Assembly: GCA_036924285.1 (NCBI GenBank)
Contig: JAYKYS010000002.1
Coordinates: forward strand, 8,432,001 to 8,496,000
Source: Asterella californica
Lineage: Eukaryota; Streptophyta; Marchantiopsida; Marchantiales; Aytoniaceae
Reading direction: 5' to 3'
Length of the DNA: 64,000 bases
Part shown: one piece after another, positions 34,271 to 46,608 of the stretch
How the letters are laid out: each line of letters opens with the position of its first letter
Numbering within the stretch: the stretch's first letter is position 1
The notes under the pieces: model-generated
Seen by the model: the letters and a program-made list of their open reading frames with translations, nothing else
The model's database searches: none
Told to the model about the DNA's origin: nothing
Position numbers and translations under genes: made by a program

Positions 34271-36984
34271 GCCGACGGATCTTAGTCTGCCGATGACTAA
34301 AGTTTTCTAATCTTAGCCGGCGGTCAGAAACCCGACGAATGATGGATTGTCGGCAGAAGGGGAGATCTTTTCGTCACCGAAAACAGCCTGGATGGTTCGA
34401 TATAAACCGTCGATCATTCCCCGAAGGTCGGCGGATGCTCCACCAGCGGACGGCAGAGTTTACTTGCGAATATCGTATGAATCTTCTTTCACTATCGAAA
34501 ACTATCTAAATTTTGATGATCAGACTTCCATCTCTCCAAGTCCATCCATATTGTGAATAATAATAATAAATTTTAATTTTAAAAATAAAATTCTCAAAAT
34601 TAATTTCATTGAATGAAATTTCACCAGTGAATTTAGTCAAAACTTGAGGCAAATATGCACAAGTATATTTATTACTTAATCTTTTCTTTGATAAGGGTTA
34701 GATACTAAATTAAAATTACTACTAGATTAAATCAAATGTGATGTGTTTGGGAGTATCCTCTAAGATATGTAGTTTTGGAAGTGCATCTTTTCATGTTCGT
34801 CTTATGGGTTATGTTTGGATCTTATGTATCTCCAGGTCCTGCTATCACTTGGTATTAAAAGATGAATTTCATTATTTGTCAGATTAGTATTGAATTTTCT
34901 CAAAGTATTTATATCTTTTTCTGATAATAGCAAGCCAGCAAAAGTTCTACGAAGTTTATCTTTGCATGCATATTTATTTAGGTCGCATCTCACTCAAGTT
35001 CAGTTCTCGCGGGAATTTCAAAATTCAAATGTGCATTCATATAAATTTTATAACCAAATTATTTCGAGGAAAATTAGTAATAAACCAAATCACATATTAA
35101 AATAAGTTCTAGAGGTATTCAGTACTTTCATCGTCTTATGTTTCAGATGCGCGACGTGCACACACTCTACTTATCTAGTCTTATTCCGACTATGCCGCTA
35201 GACGTCGTCGCTGCAGCTCAGATGGACCATCACCATCGTTGGATAGCTATACGTCTTCTAACTTTTACGGCAGAGTTCCTAAGTGCTCAAAGGAAAAGCA
35301 CCAGACATGCTCAAGTCTTGAAAAGACCCCCGCCACTTCCTCCTACGTGCGGATCGTTTTAGGATCTAATTTTGAGCCAACGATAAAAAGACTCAGCAGC
35401 GTGACCAAATATTTATACGCGCTCGTTGAGAATCCCACAGCTCGCTACTTCTGTAGTCCGGATCCTTGGACCTCGTCAATCAACATCAGCAGCAGCCGCC
35501 GCAAACTTTGGTCTCAGTCGGTGCACGACTCAAACTTCTCCTGTGGCTGTTCATGACCTTCGGACTGTATTTGTTAATAAATATCCTCCTCCTCGCTCGC
35601 TGGCTGTATTAGCTGTCAGCCGATTCTCAAGAAGCACGACTCAAGCCATGAAACGACCAAGTCATGGAATCAAAGCATCGTTCACATACGTCGTCGATGG
35701 GTGCGGGGAGAACTTCTGATAGGTACGTTCGTCGAGGAGCGTAAAGTTTCATGCTCAGGTTCGTTTCCGGTATCCATCTTTCGTTCTTTCCTTCCATCCT
35801 TCCTCCCTTCATGCTTGTACGTCACTGCTAGAGAGCCTGAGCAGCTGCATTGGACGGTGAATCGACTGTCACGAGAAGCTTCCAGCCTTTCCAGGTGTTT
35901 CTGTACAATATTATTTGTACCTGAGATCGATCAGGACAGGAGTCACTCCACGTCTCTCGCGCTCTCTGTCTCTCCCTTATGAAAATTATGCCTGCATGAT
36001 GAGGAATTCCTCCAACACTCTGCATGCTTTCCGGTGCTTTATTTACCTTGGTAAATTCATGCCTGTGCTTGTCTGGGTGTAACTTCCACAGCCGATGAAG
36101 ACCGGGCATCACCTTCCAGGACACACACCTCCGGGTCTGCTCATATACAAGTTACAACAACTCTCTGCATCGAAGCCGGTATGATTATGACTTGTATTAT
36201 GCCGATCAGAGTTCCTTCTTCTCCTCCTGCTCCTGCCCCACCACCACCAGATTCTTACGAGGCTCTCTGTAGCAGGAGGTATAATCTTATGTCGTCAGTT
36301 GTTCTGTCTGCGCATGCGAGCGACTGGCTGGTTGGCTCGGCTGAAGTACGTAATAATTAAAAAGTTTGATGTATACTACGCGATCATAACACAGCTCTCA
36401 TCTCGGCTATTACGTAACACCCCGACTAAACCAAGCCGCTAAACGGAGTTTAATAACCTAAATTAGTCATTCCGTCTTAGTGTGCTTTACTTCTTTGGGT
36501 ATAGGTGGAACAGTCGAACATGAAATACACTCTCCGTGCATGTACACGACAATGATTCACGACTGAAGTTCAAAGTACTGTACATCGTGCTGTATGTTGT
36601 GAGGCAAAGATCTGCTGTGAAAAAAACTCAAATATACAGCTGAAGCACTCGCCACGCATCCTTAGAACCTTTCCATTCAGCAGAAGAAGTAAATGGTGTG
36701 TGAATGCAAGTTATCTAAAGATTCACCCGTTTACTGCGATATTGCAACCCGGTGGCCTGATTCAACATGGGAAATGGTAGAACAAGGAGAAGTGGTTTCT
36801 TCAGGACAGAAACCGTCTTCAGTGCACCAAACTCACTGTGGTTTTATGCTTGTCTGGTTAATGGTGAAAACATACGAATTGAAAGTGATCGATCCATTCA
36901 GTCAATTCATTGTATATTCTGCAGTCATCACGTGGCAAAACTGCACATATATGCCTCCTGTTCACATGATACAGTACCTCTCAC
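34271..36984. other. intergenic, no gene seen
   Basis: A GC-richer patch at 34270-34460 and another at 35140-36130 stand out from AT-rich surroundings, but neither has a recognisable frame or splice pattern. The right end, next to the stop of the minus-strand GST gene, should contain that gene's 3' untranslated region. Confidence 0.45.
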
Positions 36985-37734
36985 TCAGTCGGTCATTGCT
37001 AGTTGTTGCACTCTAGACCATGCTGGTCGACTGGAGATGTTGTCAAACCAGGCTTTGACATGCTTTCTGCTTTCCACTAGGTCTGCTTGAGGACAGTGTG
37101 CCATGAGGAGCGTAAGATCCGGCAAGTGAATAAGATCCGCGAGAGAGACGGAATCACCGGCCAAATACTTGTTCCCCGCGGAAAGATGGGCCTCGTAGAC
37201 ATCGAGGACGTTGCTGAATTTGACTGCACTGTCTAAAACTACCATCTCATCCGGATCTTCGCCTGTGAATAACTTTTTGAAGAAAACCTCATCAACTATC
37301 GTCGCAATCGGTGCTGCCCAGTTCTGGCTATTCACTTCCATCCACTGCTGAATCAAAGCTCGCTCCTCAAAACTTGATCCCAAAAGCGGCGTCCCTTGAC
37401 CTTCAAACTTCATGGCCACATATCTGGCAACAGCTCTGGATTCTGTCAAGCGCACACACGAACAAGAATTGACAAAACACATGAGGAGAGTACAAAATAG
37501 AGAAGACTATTATATAAGACGCATATATAGCAAGAGAGAAAGGCACATTAAGGGTCGTGACGCATAATGAACCTATTGTATTGACAATAAATCCTAGACC
37601 TTTTACCTCTCGTTTCCTACGTTTACCTCATTCTTACGTGCTGAGCTTTTGCTGTGCTGAAAATGTGAGTGCAGTGGGCTGAAATAAGATGCAGCGTGAT
37701 AATAATGTGCGTTGATTGATGGGGACAGTTTCAG

Positions 37735-37794
<60 letters not shown>

Positions 37795-38006
37795 TTACCG
37801 AACAAGGTAACATCGTCGTCCACCAGCACAGGGACTCGGCCGAACGGATTCAAGGCCAAAAAAGGAGGCTGTTTGTGTTCTTCATTTTCCATGTCCACCG
37901 GCACAAGCTCATAATCAGCATTCTTCTCGTGCAGCGTCACCAGCACCGTTCTCGTGTTGGTCGACATGGGTACTCCATAGACCTTGATAACGTTACCGCT
38001 GCTCAT
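36985..38006 (-). CDS. phi-class glutathione S-transferase, 2 exons
   Basis: The enzyme conjugates glutathione to electrophilic toxins and oxidised metabolites in the cytosol. On the minus strand exon 1 is 38006-37799 and exon 2 is 37442-36985, joined through a GT-AG intron in phase 1 to 221 residues, a normal size. Residues 1-80 form the thioredoxin-like glutathione domain: VYGVPMSTNTRTVL with the likely catalytic Ser15, NPFGRVPVL with the cis-Pro, and LFESRAVARY across the splice junction. The helical substrate domain contains NKYLAGDSVSLADL and ends SRPAWSRVQQLAMTD before the TGA at 36987-36985. The class is set by the serine motif and ESRA block and is essentially a plant family. Intron 1 holds a long CT repeat close to its donor. 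A TATATTAA on the minus strand near 38310 could be the TATA box. Confidence 0.93.
37737..37790. repeat. (GA)n microsatellite in the GST intron
   Basis: About 53 bases of uninterrupted GA dinucleotides on the plus strand, so CT in the transcript. It begins about 8 nt after the 5' splice site of the GST intron. Length variation here would put a long pyrimidine tract next to the donor. Confidence 0.95.
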
Positions 38007-41000
38007 CTTCAGAAGCTAACAATGCAGACGGATCAACGACTGACTCGACTAGATTTCGTTTCGTCCTCGGCCGATCTCCACTTCTTCTTCTACTTATTCC
38101 CCTCGTCTTCCCTGGCTTTGATTTGCTTCCCTTTCCCTCGCTCAACTCTTTCTTCTCTTCCTCTGATCCTCCTCATCGCAGAAGCTTTCCACCGATTCGT
38201 TACACCTTTCGCAGATGATCGTGTTCCTCATCTCAGTTCCCTTGAACAGCAAAATAGTTAGTACAGCAGAAGGATATGGAATCCACAGCGAATCGATCCA
38301 TCTCTTTTTAATATAGGCTAAGATCCCGGCGTTATCCGGCATGTTCCATTCATTCCATTTCTGCCCCATTTCAGCGATTGCACGTCTGCATCACCTTCAC
38401 CCACTGGATTCCGCCACTATGGTCTCACTTCTGGAGTGTCTTACTATTACTAGAGTGAGACGTCGTTATGATCAGACAGACTGTGACACAGCTGTGTTAT
38501 TACAAATGACTAACCACTTTAACCATGCTAGATGAAGTAGGTGTATGAGTATGTTACTTCACAAAGGCTGTTGTGCATATCTTTGTAAAAGAAAAGAAAC
38601 CCACAATCAGCTCTTATCATTCACTAACTTTATCTAAGTGATCAGTTTCGAGATAAAGAATTTCTAATCAGTATAGAAAACTATTTTTTTGTTGTTGATG
38701 TGGTTGTTATCTTATTTGACATATCACAAGCTTCAATTTTGCATCTACATTACTTGCAGTCCACATAATATTGTAAAACAAGGGTAAGTGTAGGGGTGAC
38801 CGAGGTGAATCTTTTGCATCTAGCAACTAAATGGTAGATGATCTGACAAAAAGATGATGGCTCTGGAAACTTGAGCTTATCTAGGCGGACCAGGGGTTCA
38901 AACTGTATTACTGCTATTTGACTAAGGGGCAAAAACTGAGATTCAGATACATCAATCAGCCAGCATCTTAGTGTTTACATAGAGTGTTTCATCGTTCGTG
39001 AGGATGTAACAGAGACACTATAGTTAATAAAAATGGTATTGAACCAAAATTGACGTAGGAAATGGAATTCTGAGTTGGCATGTTTTTGAACCTCCGTGGC
39101 TTGTGAGATCCAGTTCTTTTAGTCCAAATGTTAGAACCCGTTTGAAACTTATTCAAATTTTGGATTGTTGGAATTACAGCTAGCATGACAAACAGAAGGA
39201 TAACTTTTGTCGTCACACAATGTTAACCAAGGCACAAAGAGGAGAGTCAAACTTTAACAAAATTGCAGGGAGCGCAAAACAAGATTTAGTGACTTCCGTC
39301 AAGAAAGAAACAAGGTGCTGCGATTGCAGTGGAATTGCATGGTTTTGCATTTGAGATTTACCTAAATTTAAATTCTTCCTCTCTTTCTTTAATGGGATAT
39401 TCAAAGACAAAAAAAGATAAAATTTTCTTGGTGAGATTCACACTGGAAGGATACTAGGATAGCTATGCGTAATCTCTCCAAAGGAAAATTTAAACTAATT
39501 TTGATGTAAAACAAACTAGACTAGATGAATCTTAGTTTAAATATAAAACTATGGTACATTAAACATTAGGGGCGGGTATAAAATGAGAAGAATTATTCTT
39601 CTTTCTCTGTTTACTTTTGGTTAGAGAGAAGATATTTTTTTGTTTTAAGAACTCATTATAGTTTTATTTAATATTTTCAATATATATTGAATAATTAATT
39701 ATTCAATTAATCACATAGCGTAAAGCTAAGGGTAGCTTTCATTTAAATCTTAATTTAAAAAATTTGATTCTTGTAAAGAAATATTATCAGCAAAAATAGA
39801 TTGAAGTATAGTGTTCATTCTCTTTGTCCTCAGACATCCAAGCCACAGAATGAAATCTTCCTGTTTACCAGGTATTATATAATGCAGCTGGGTTTCAGAT
39901 TGAAAATCTTTGTGCACAGAAATGATAAAAATAACTCACCGTCTCTTCCAGCTTTTGTCTTCTTCTCAGTTAAATTGAATCCACGGTTAGCTCTGCACAT
40001 GCATAGCAACAAGCATTCCAAGTCACTTTTCTCTAACAAAGCTTGTATCATCATAGTTACTAGGATTAGCAGAAAGACTGAAACTAATTGTTTATTAGTT
40101 TCTTTCATGAAAATATTAAGAAACTGCTCTGGATAGACTTTGGCTACTCGTTGTGCCATGTGATTGTAATCGATATAAAATATGGAAAATTGTGCTATTC
40201 TGAAGACTTTTGCTATTGGAGTCTTGACATTCTTCATTGTAGCAACATTAATGTATACTTCACGTTCTGTCGCCTCTTGGAATTATGACATAATATTATA
40301 TCCATGATACACTATTACCATTGATGGATGTGTATCAATGAACATTGAACAACTAATTTGTGTTTTAGCTATAAGCGTTTCTTTGTAAAGATAAGAAATT
40401 TCAGCCACAACGATCTCTAGTATAGGAGTAGCCACATAACGTATCTAACTGCATTATAGCTTGCTCTTCTTGCGGATGTGTAGAGACTCATGAAGGAAGA
40501 TTCTTGTGAATCGACCTTAGCTGATTCCTAAATGCAGATTTATCAGGAGTTAAGAGAGAGCTTCAAATTTTTCTCTCTATTTCTCGTGTAACGGGTTCTG
40601 TGCTGTTGTTGAAGAAGAAATCTTCCTACATCAGTTTGTTGGTTGCATCCTGTTGCAGTTGAGATTGTCTTCCATAACCATCAAAACTCTCTCTCCACTG
40701 TCTCTCTAATCTTTGTTATGATACTTCGGTGAACTACGGTTCTCACAACGTGGTTATGAATTTCAACATGCATCAATACCCGTGTTCCTTCCGGACATCA
40801 TATAGCTCTCTAGATATGATCCAATATAGAAAAATGGACAACTAGCTATACATCTTGGTGATGTCTGACTAACTTACAACAATGTAATCCGGAAGGGACT
40901 ACCAGACTTACAATGTACACCTTCTTACTCTGTGCAAATGACCAACACTTGTCGTTCTTCCGATCATGTTTTAAGTAAAAGAAGCATTTACAATTCTCAC

Positions 41001-42509
41001 ATATTAATGATCCTACACAAGTCGAACTATAAACCCGTCAAAGAAGATAGTGTGTCATTGTTGGTTGGAACGTGTTAGATTTCGTCCAACAATGAGACAT
41101 CTCGTTACAATCCATCCCACACAACATTCTTGATCCACTTGCTCTATGAATAGTTGTTGTTGTACGTGCTCGAGTATAACATCTCCATCAAAGTGAGACG
41201 GAAGAGATTTGCAACTGTGATAAGTGAACAAGTTCCAGTTCGTACGCGCCACAATGTTCGAACCAACAATAGACAATACTGCTTGGTAAGCACTACTGTT
41301 ATAAGTACCGTCTATAGTGAACTAGTCTTGTGCCAAACGAGGGCTATCTTCGTTGCCTGAAGATTCAGTAGTACTACTTAAGTGGATAGTGCTTGATTTT
41401 GAAGTTTCTAGTCCTGGACTGTCTGGAGTATGACTCCGTTTACCTAGCTCTGAAATAGATGATGAGATGCTAATGGACTATTTCGAAGACAAGATAGAGT
41501 ACGATGAACCAGCAGACACTTCATAGCTTCCTCCTTTTCTAACCCCCATGTACGCGATGAATCGCTTGATGGTAGAACTAACTCTTGTTTGAAAAAACCT
41601 GCATTGTATCCCTTGAGAACTGGAAGTAAGTGAGAATGAAAGCTTCGTTTACAAAACAAGAGTTCGATGAACTCTCAGACTGAAGAACAGGCAGACAAAC
41701 CCCGGAGCTATCCAGGAAAATTATAGTGTACATGATTATTGACTGTAGAAAAGCGGAATTTGATTTGAAGCATGCAACCAAAAGATGTGGATGACACAAA
41801 CATTTATATCAAGATGCAATTCGGACGTATCTTCATAGTTAGATTAAGTCTTAAGATGCCTCACATGAAGCATTGATTACTCTCGATGATTGAGAATGTA
41901 CTGTCACGTTTAGATTTTGTGCGAATCTTTACTATGATCTTCGTAAAAATAGTCAACAAACACATCATACGTAGTTTGTGATAGCTTACCACACGGTATC
42001 ATAAATGTATGGTTGTGTAGCGTCAAGTCAAGGTTGCCGTCAAGCGAACATCCATTAATGAATGTAAACGATAAAACCAATTACAGTAGTCCTCAGTCAT
42101 AAGTTATCACAATGATCACATATTAGGTCGTTAACTGTTAGTTCTGACTTCTATTTGAAGTCACATTAGGTTACTAATTATAATCTCGAATCCATTTTAT
42201 CTAGTAGACTTCAGATCTGTACAAACTTTATTGCCAAACTTTGAACTGAAGTCACATTATGGATCGATATTCTTTGTTCTATTTTAAGCTCGTTTATAAT
42301 TGTATCGTTTCAACGGTGTACATACACATCTATTTGATATGAAAATAACTTATCTTCTAACTTGTCTCTCCTCTATCACTCTTTGTGATCACAGTAGTCT
42401 CGGTACTTTAGATCGTTTGATTTCATCTAGTATTCTCATCTTTGTCTCTCATCTTATAGAGACAAAGGTGCTGCATCCGTATAAGCCTCTATGCATATTA
42501 CTAGGTCTT
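38007..42509. other. AT-rich intergenic, no gene seen
   Basis: The first 300 bases should be the GST leader and promoter. Beyond that no gene is recognised in 4 kb. A short plus-strand reading near 41445-41520, SEIDDEMLMDYFEDKIEYDE, has coding character and may be a scrap of a decayed transposon protein, but it is too short to assign. Confidence 0.45.
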
Positions 42510-43760
42510 GTAGATGTTTAAATCCTTAACTTCCTTTCCAAACTCCACTCTTCCTCAACTTTTGATCATTGAGAGCAGAGAAGAAGAGTAGAGAATTGGC
42601 ATAAAAGTTTCATCTCCTAAACTTCCCTTTCTAAACTTCAGTCTCCTTTCTCTAAACTCCGATCTCCCTTCTACTCTCGATCATCGAGAGTAGAGAACTA
42701 TTTGTAATTTTCATTACAAGGTTGCAAATCCTAAGCTTCCCTTTCAAACTTTACAAACTCTGTTCTGAATCTCTACTCTCTATCATTGAGAGCAAAGAAA
42801 AAGAGTAGAAAAGACGTTCTAAAAGTTTAGAATATTAATCTTCTCGTTCCAGTAGTGAAATCTTGTAAGGCTTTCGGATCCAAAACTGACTATTCCAATA
42901 GAGAAGACTTTGTAAAAGTTTCAAATTCTAAACTTCTCTTTCCAAAATTGTGCTCTTCGCTCTAAATCTCTACTCTCGATCATCAAGAGCAGAGAAAAAG
43001 AGTAAAGAAGACGTTATAAACGTTTAGAACTTTTATCTTTTTGTTCTAGTAGCAAAATCTTGTAAGACTTTTAGATCCAAAACTGACAGTTCCAGTAAAG
43101 AAGGTCTTGTAAAGGTTTCCAATCTTTAACTTCCCTTTCCAGAACTATGCTCTGAGTCTCTATTCTTGATCATGAAGAGCAGAGAAAAGAGTAGAGAAGA
43201 TGTTCTAAAAGTTTAGAATATTAATCTTCCCGTTCTAGTAGCAAAATCTTGTAAGGCTTTCGGATCCAAAATTGGGGTTTCAAACCCTAAACTTCCCTTT
43301 CCAAAACTGTGCTATGAATCTCTACTCTCAATTATCGAGAGAAGAGAAAACGTTCTAAAAGTTTAGAATATTAATCTTTCCATTCCAATAGCGAAATCTT
43401 GTAGGGCTTTCAGATCTAGAACTAGGAGTTCTAGTAGGGAAGACCTTGTAAAGGTTCCAAACTCGGATCCTCTTCCTCAACTCTCGATCTTCGAGAATAG
43501 AGAAAGAGAGTAGAGTTTACCGTAAAAGTTTCAAATCCTAAACTTCTCGTTCCAAACTCTGGTCTGAATCTCTAGTCCCGATCATCGATAGTAGAGAAGG
43601 CTTTGTAACAATTTTGAATCCTCAACTTCATGTTCCAAACTCCAATCCTCTTCCTCAACTCTCGATCATCGAGAGTAGAGGACGAGAGAAAAAGAACCTT
43701 GTAAAATTTCCGAATCCTGAACTTCCCATTCCAAACAAGGGTCTCCAAATATGTTGCTGA
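42510..43760. repeat. array of nine short hairpins in degenerate tandem repeats
   Basis: Variants of CTACTCTCGATCATCGAGAG are centred near 42565, 42681, 42788, 42979, 43170, 43332, 43488, 43584 and 43665. At 42671-42693 the arms are a perfect 11 bp around one C. Between hairpins run recurrent words such as CCTAAACTTCCCTTTCC, CTTGTAAAAGTTT and TTTAGAATATTAATCTT. Spacing varies from about 80 to 190 bp. Units have diverged but the palindromic core is kept in most. No coding frame explains it. It may be a satellite, a transposon-internal repeat, or a small-RNA source. Confidence 0.75.
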
Positions 43761-44884
43761 GGTAGATTCTAAATTAGGAGATGAGTGGTTGCAGACACTG
43801 GAGCATATTGTGTCCTTCAACAAGGTAAAACGACGCCGAGCGGCTGATGGGGTTGGACAAGGTTAATGCTTTTGCTATCGTTTGCTTGAGTAATAGTTTC
43901 TGTTGTGAGTTGTTAAAGACGTTTTTCGCTGAGAAAAATATCATGCTAGGAAAAGACTACAATTTTTCATCAAAGTGAGAAGGGCGACGAAAGAAAAGAG
44001 CAGAAAGTTCTTGACATATGGTTGAAATGAATTATATTCTGGGATCAGCTTTGTTGAAAGGAGTAGCACTTGTATAGGAAGAGAAAAAGAGCTTGTCCTC
44101 GACGGCGGAGAAATACACAACGTTGGACTTGATGTAACTCTATGTTTCTTGGTATTAATTGCTGCAAGAAGTAATTTTATTGAACTCCTGGAATTGATTC
44201 TGTTTACATCAACATTCGTGTGCTTACAAAGTACTAAGTGAAATCATTTTCTTCCTCATGCAAGCATTTTGATATCTTGTCCACGTATCAGTCTTTGAGA
44301 CTGAACGAGAAGGTTACACTATAAAATGTGCTATGTGTATGGTCTATCATTTCTTCTATTTACAGCAGCTCAAATAGAATATATGATTTTCCACACTTCA
44401 TGATTAATATGTGTGACATGGATACCTCCAATCCGCCTGAAGAAAGATCAGAACTTTTGATATACACTCTGAGCTTTTGTGCTCAAAAAGTACATGAGTG
44501 AGTACAATTGTATTGTCTGTTTTGGATTGATATGGACGATGATATCTTTATCAATGAAGAAGATGGATTCATCACGAGAAGTTACAAGCTGATGAAACTC
44601 TAGTGTTTTCGTTCTGAGATGTCCTCCGCAACTTGAAGAGAGACAAAAGATTAAGGTCCTTGAAAAAAGCTATTACATATGCATATGAGTCCTTTTTTGT
44701 GCTCGGCACACAGGGATTCCAAGCAAAAAAACTCAGAATATCATGACACAAAGTTCACTTGATAGTACATTCTCACTTACAAACCGTTCAAGAGGAAGAT
44801 GGAATTTAGACTGTACGGACGACACCAGAATCCTTGTTGAAGCAAAAGATGAGAGGAGAACCAAGACGAGACGTTGGGTCTTAA
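43761..44884. other. intergenic, no gene seen
   Basis: AT-rich sequence without recognised genes, between the hairpin array and a decayed coding remnant. Confidence 0.5.
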
Positions 44885-45568
44885 GAGGAGGATGAAGATG
44901 ATTTTCAAAATGAAGATCCACAACCAACGAACTATGACGATGAGGAGACACCACAACAAATAGAGGATGATGTAGAGAAGGAGTGAAGAGCAGAAAATCG
45001 GAGGAAGCATTCTTCGGATCGAAAAGAAAAGAGAAAGAAAAAGCACAACAAGAGGACCAAGACAAGTGCAACTTCTGAAACCTCATGTTTCGTTGGTCAA
45101 CTTGGAGCAAGAAGAATCAGCCCTGAAACGGACAGTTTTAATTCAGACTTAGTTGCACAACTTATTTGCAACGTAAGTGTGGGAGTCTTTCGAGAAAGAT
45201 GTATCTATCTATCTGGATACTACGAGTAGAAGAGCTGTTGGGAAGATTTTCAATGTTCTCAATAAAATCAACAAGCAGTTGCAGAAGCCGTTCACTATAA
45301 GTGGTAAAAAAAAATGACAGCGAAGTGTGACATTCTGATGTTCGATTGACCAAAGAATCAATTATTATACAATTCTTCGGAAGATGAGGTTCTCGCGTGG
45401 AATAAGTTCCTTTCGAATATCCATACGTACATTATATATGCATCCGGTTCTTTGTATTCTGATAACAAATCCATGTTGGTTTGGGTGCCTTGGGAAGAGA
45501 AGATTATCTCTCAAGTAGCCTACGCTTTGAATGGAATGAAGGACGACTGGCATGTTACAAACAAATGA
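44885..45568 (+). pseudogene. decayed coding remnant, acidic/basic protein of unknown family
   Basis: One plus frame reads through 684 nt with about five stops and no indel. The start is acidic (EEDEDDFQNEDPQPTNYDDE). After a TGA at 44984 it becomes basic (RRKHSSDRKEKRKKKHNKRT), then PETDSFNSDLVAQLICN. After several more stops it ends with SSEDEVLAWNKFL, SMLVWVPWEEKIISQVAYAL and MKDDWHV before a TGA at 45566. The codon pattern and composition are those of a real protein that has decayed. The character fits a nuclear or gag-like protein from a transposon, but no diagnostic motif is present and I do not recognise the family. Confidence 0.4.
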
Positions 45569-46089
45569 GTGATATAGAACTTATTTGCAATGGTTGACGT
45601 AACAACTAGAGATGAGATAAGGGTTATACTTGTTCTCTGTTTGTTTTAAGAGCTACAATCAGATATTTTTAGTTTGCTATTACAACTTATAGACTTCTGT
45701 AAAATCTTCTCACAACCGTTTTTTTGAACTAGGACATAAGAGTTCACTCAGTTTGATTACGGGAGTTCAATTTCTCTTCCAAATTTACTGCAACTTCGTT
45801 TAATGTATAGCCGCGGATGGTCGACTGTCACAAACATAAGGCTTAGACAACCCGGGAGAAAAAGTTCATCACTTCACTAAAGAAAAAGACTACCCAACTT
45901 TCCACCTTTGAATATACTCACCAAAGACTATGACACCAGTTTGCTCACGAGGCAACAAAAACACCACTATTATACAACAAGTACTAGAAATGATCATGTT
46001 GTCTGGAGCTATGGTGTTGGACCTCTCTCTGGATGAAACTCTATTCATATTCATTGTATGTATGAATGCATATTGTAGAGGTCCAAGAT
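45569..46089. other. no gene seen; probable decayed retroelement sequence
   Basis: This lies just downstream, on the minus strand, of a gag remnant and is probably the next part of the same decayed element. No protease or RT motif could be read. Confidence 0.35.
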
Positions 46090-46608
46090 TTTGCAGCGTT
46101 GCACACACTAAATCTGTCACAATTGTAGCAACGTCGTTGGTCATAGTTCTCGGGTCTCATTGTCTGTTGCCTTCTATGTGCTTTCTTCTCAGTGGTTCCC
46201 TAGGATGATATCTTTTGATCTTCATCACTCAATGGACGAGGATAACCTTCACAAAATTGTAGGTTCCCAAGCTCCATAGGTGTAGGACCATGTTGATTAT
46301 TTGCATGTGTAACCATCTCTCTTGCATGAGTACGAGTTGCTCCAATGGCTCTTGCAACTCGTAAGACGTCCCCAATGACTGCTTTCATGATGCGAGGATT
46401 GTTAACCATCACCTCTTTGCTGAATCTTATCTTTTAGTCCTCTCTTGAATGTCTTGAATCTCTCTTTAGTCCTTTCTCAAGAGCTTCAGCGAGACTCATA
46501 TCGTTAATAGTCACTTGTAGATCTCGAAATGCTTCCACGTTGTCTTGTTGTATGAGGGTATGTACAATGGAAGTTGGTAGCAAAAAGAAGTTTTCTTCCA
46601 CTAGGTAC
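46090..46608 (-). pseudogene. Ty3/gypsy gag remnant cut by the LTR element
   Basis: On the minus strand, reading from 46608, coding-like pieces include VEAFRDLQVTINDMSLAEAL, then MVNNPRIMKAVIGDVLRVAR, GPTPMELGN, and RRCYNCDRFS near 46137-46117. Helical gag sequence, a PMELG motif and the start of a zinc knuckle (CYNC) in this order are typical of plant Ty3/gypsy gag. The knuckle lacks its His and last Cys, and frameshifts occur around 46430. The reading stops exactly where the LTR of the next element begins, so that element seems to have been inserted into this older one. The missing part was not found beyond 57319. Confidence 0.55.

Noticed and set aside
36985..37482. GST exon 2 as a complete gene starting at its own ATG
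   Set aside because: Residues before TESRAV are intron; a good acceptor (TTGACAG) and exon 1 give the full phi-class protein.
37716..38261. 181-codon plus-strand frame with a run of Arg-Glu
   Set aside because: It is antisense to GST exon 1 and owes its length to the GA microsatellite.
42510..43760. CRISPR-like array
   Set aside because: Repeats are degenerate, spacing is irregular, the intervening sequences resemble each other, and the genome is eukaryotic.
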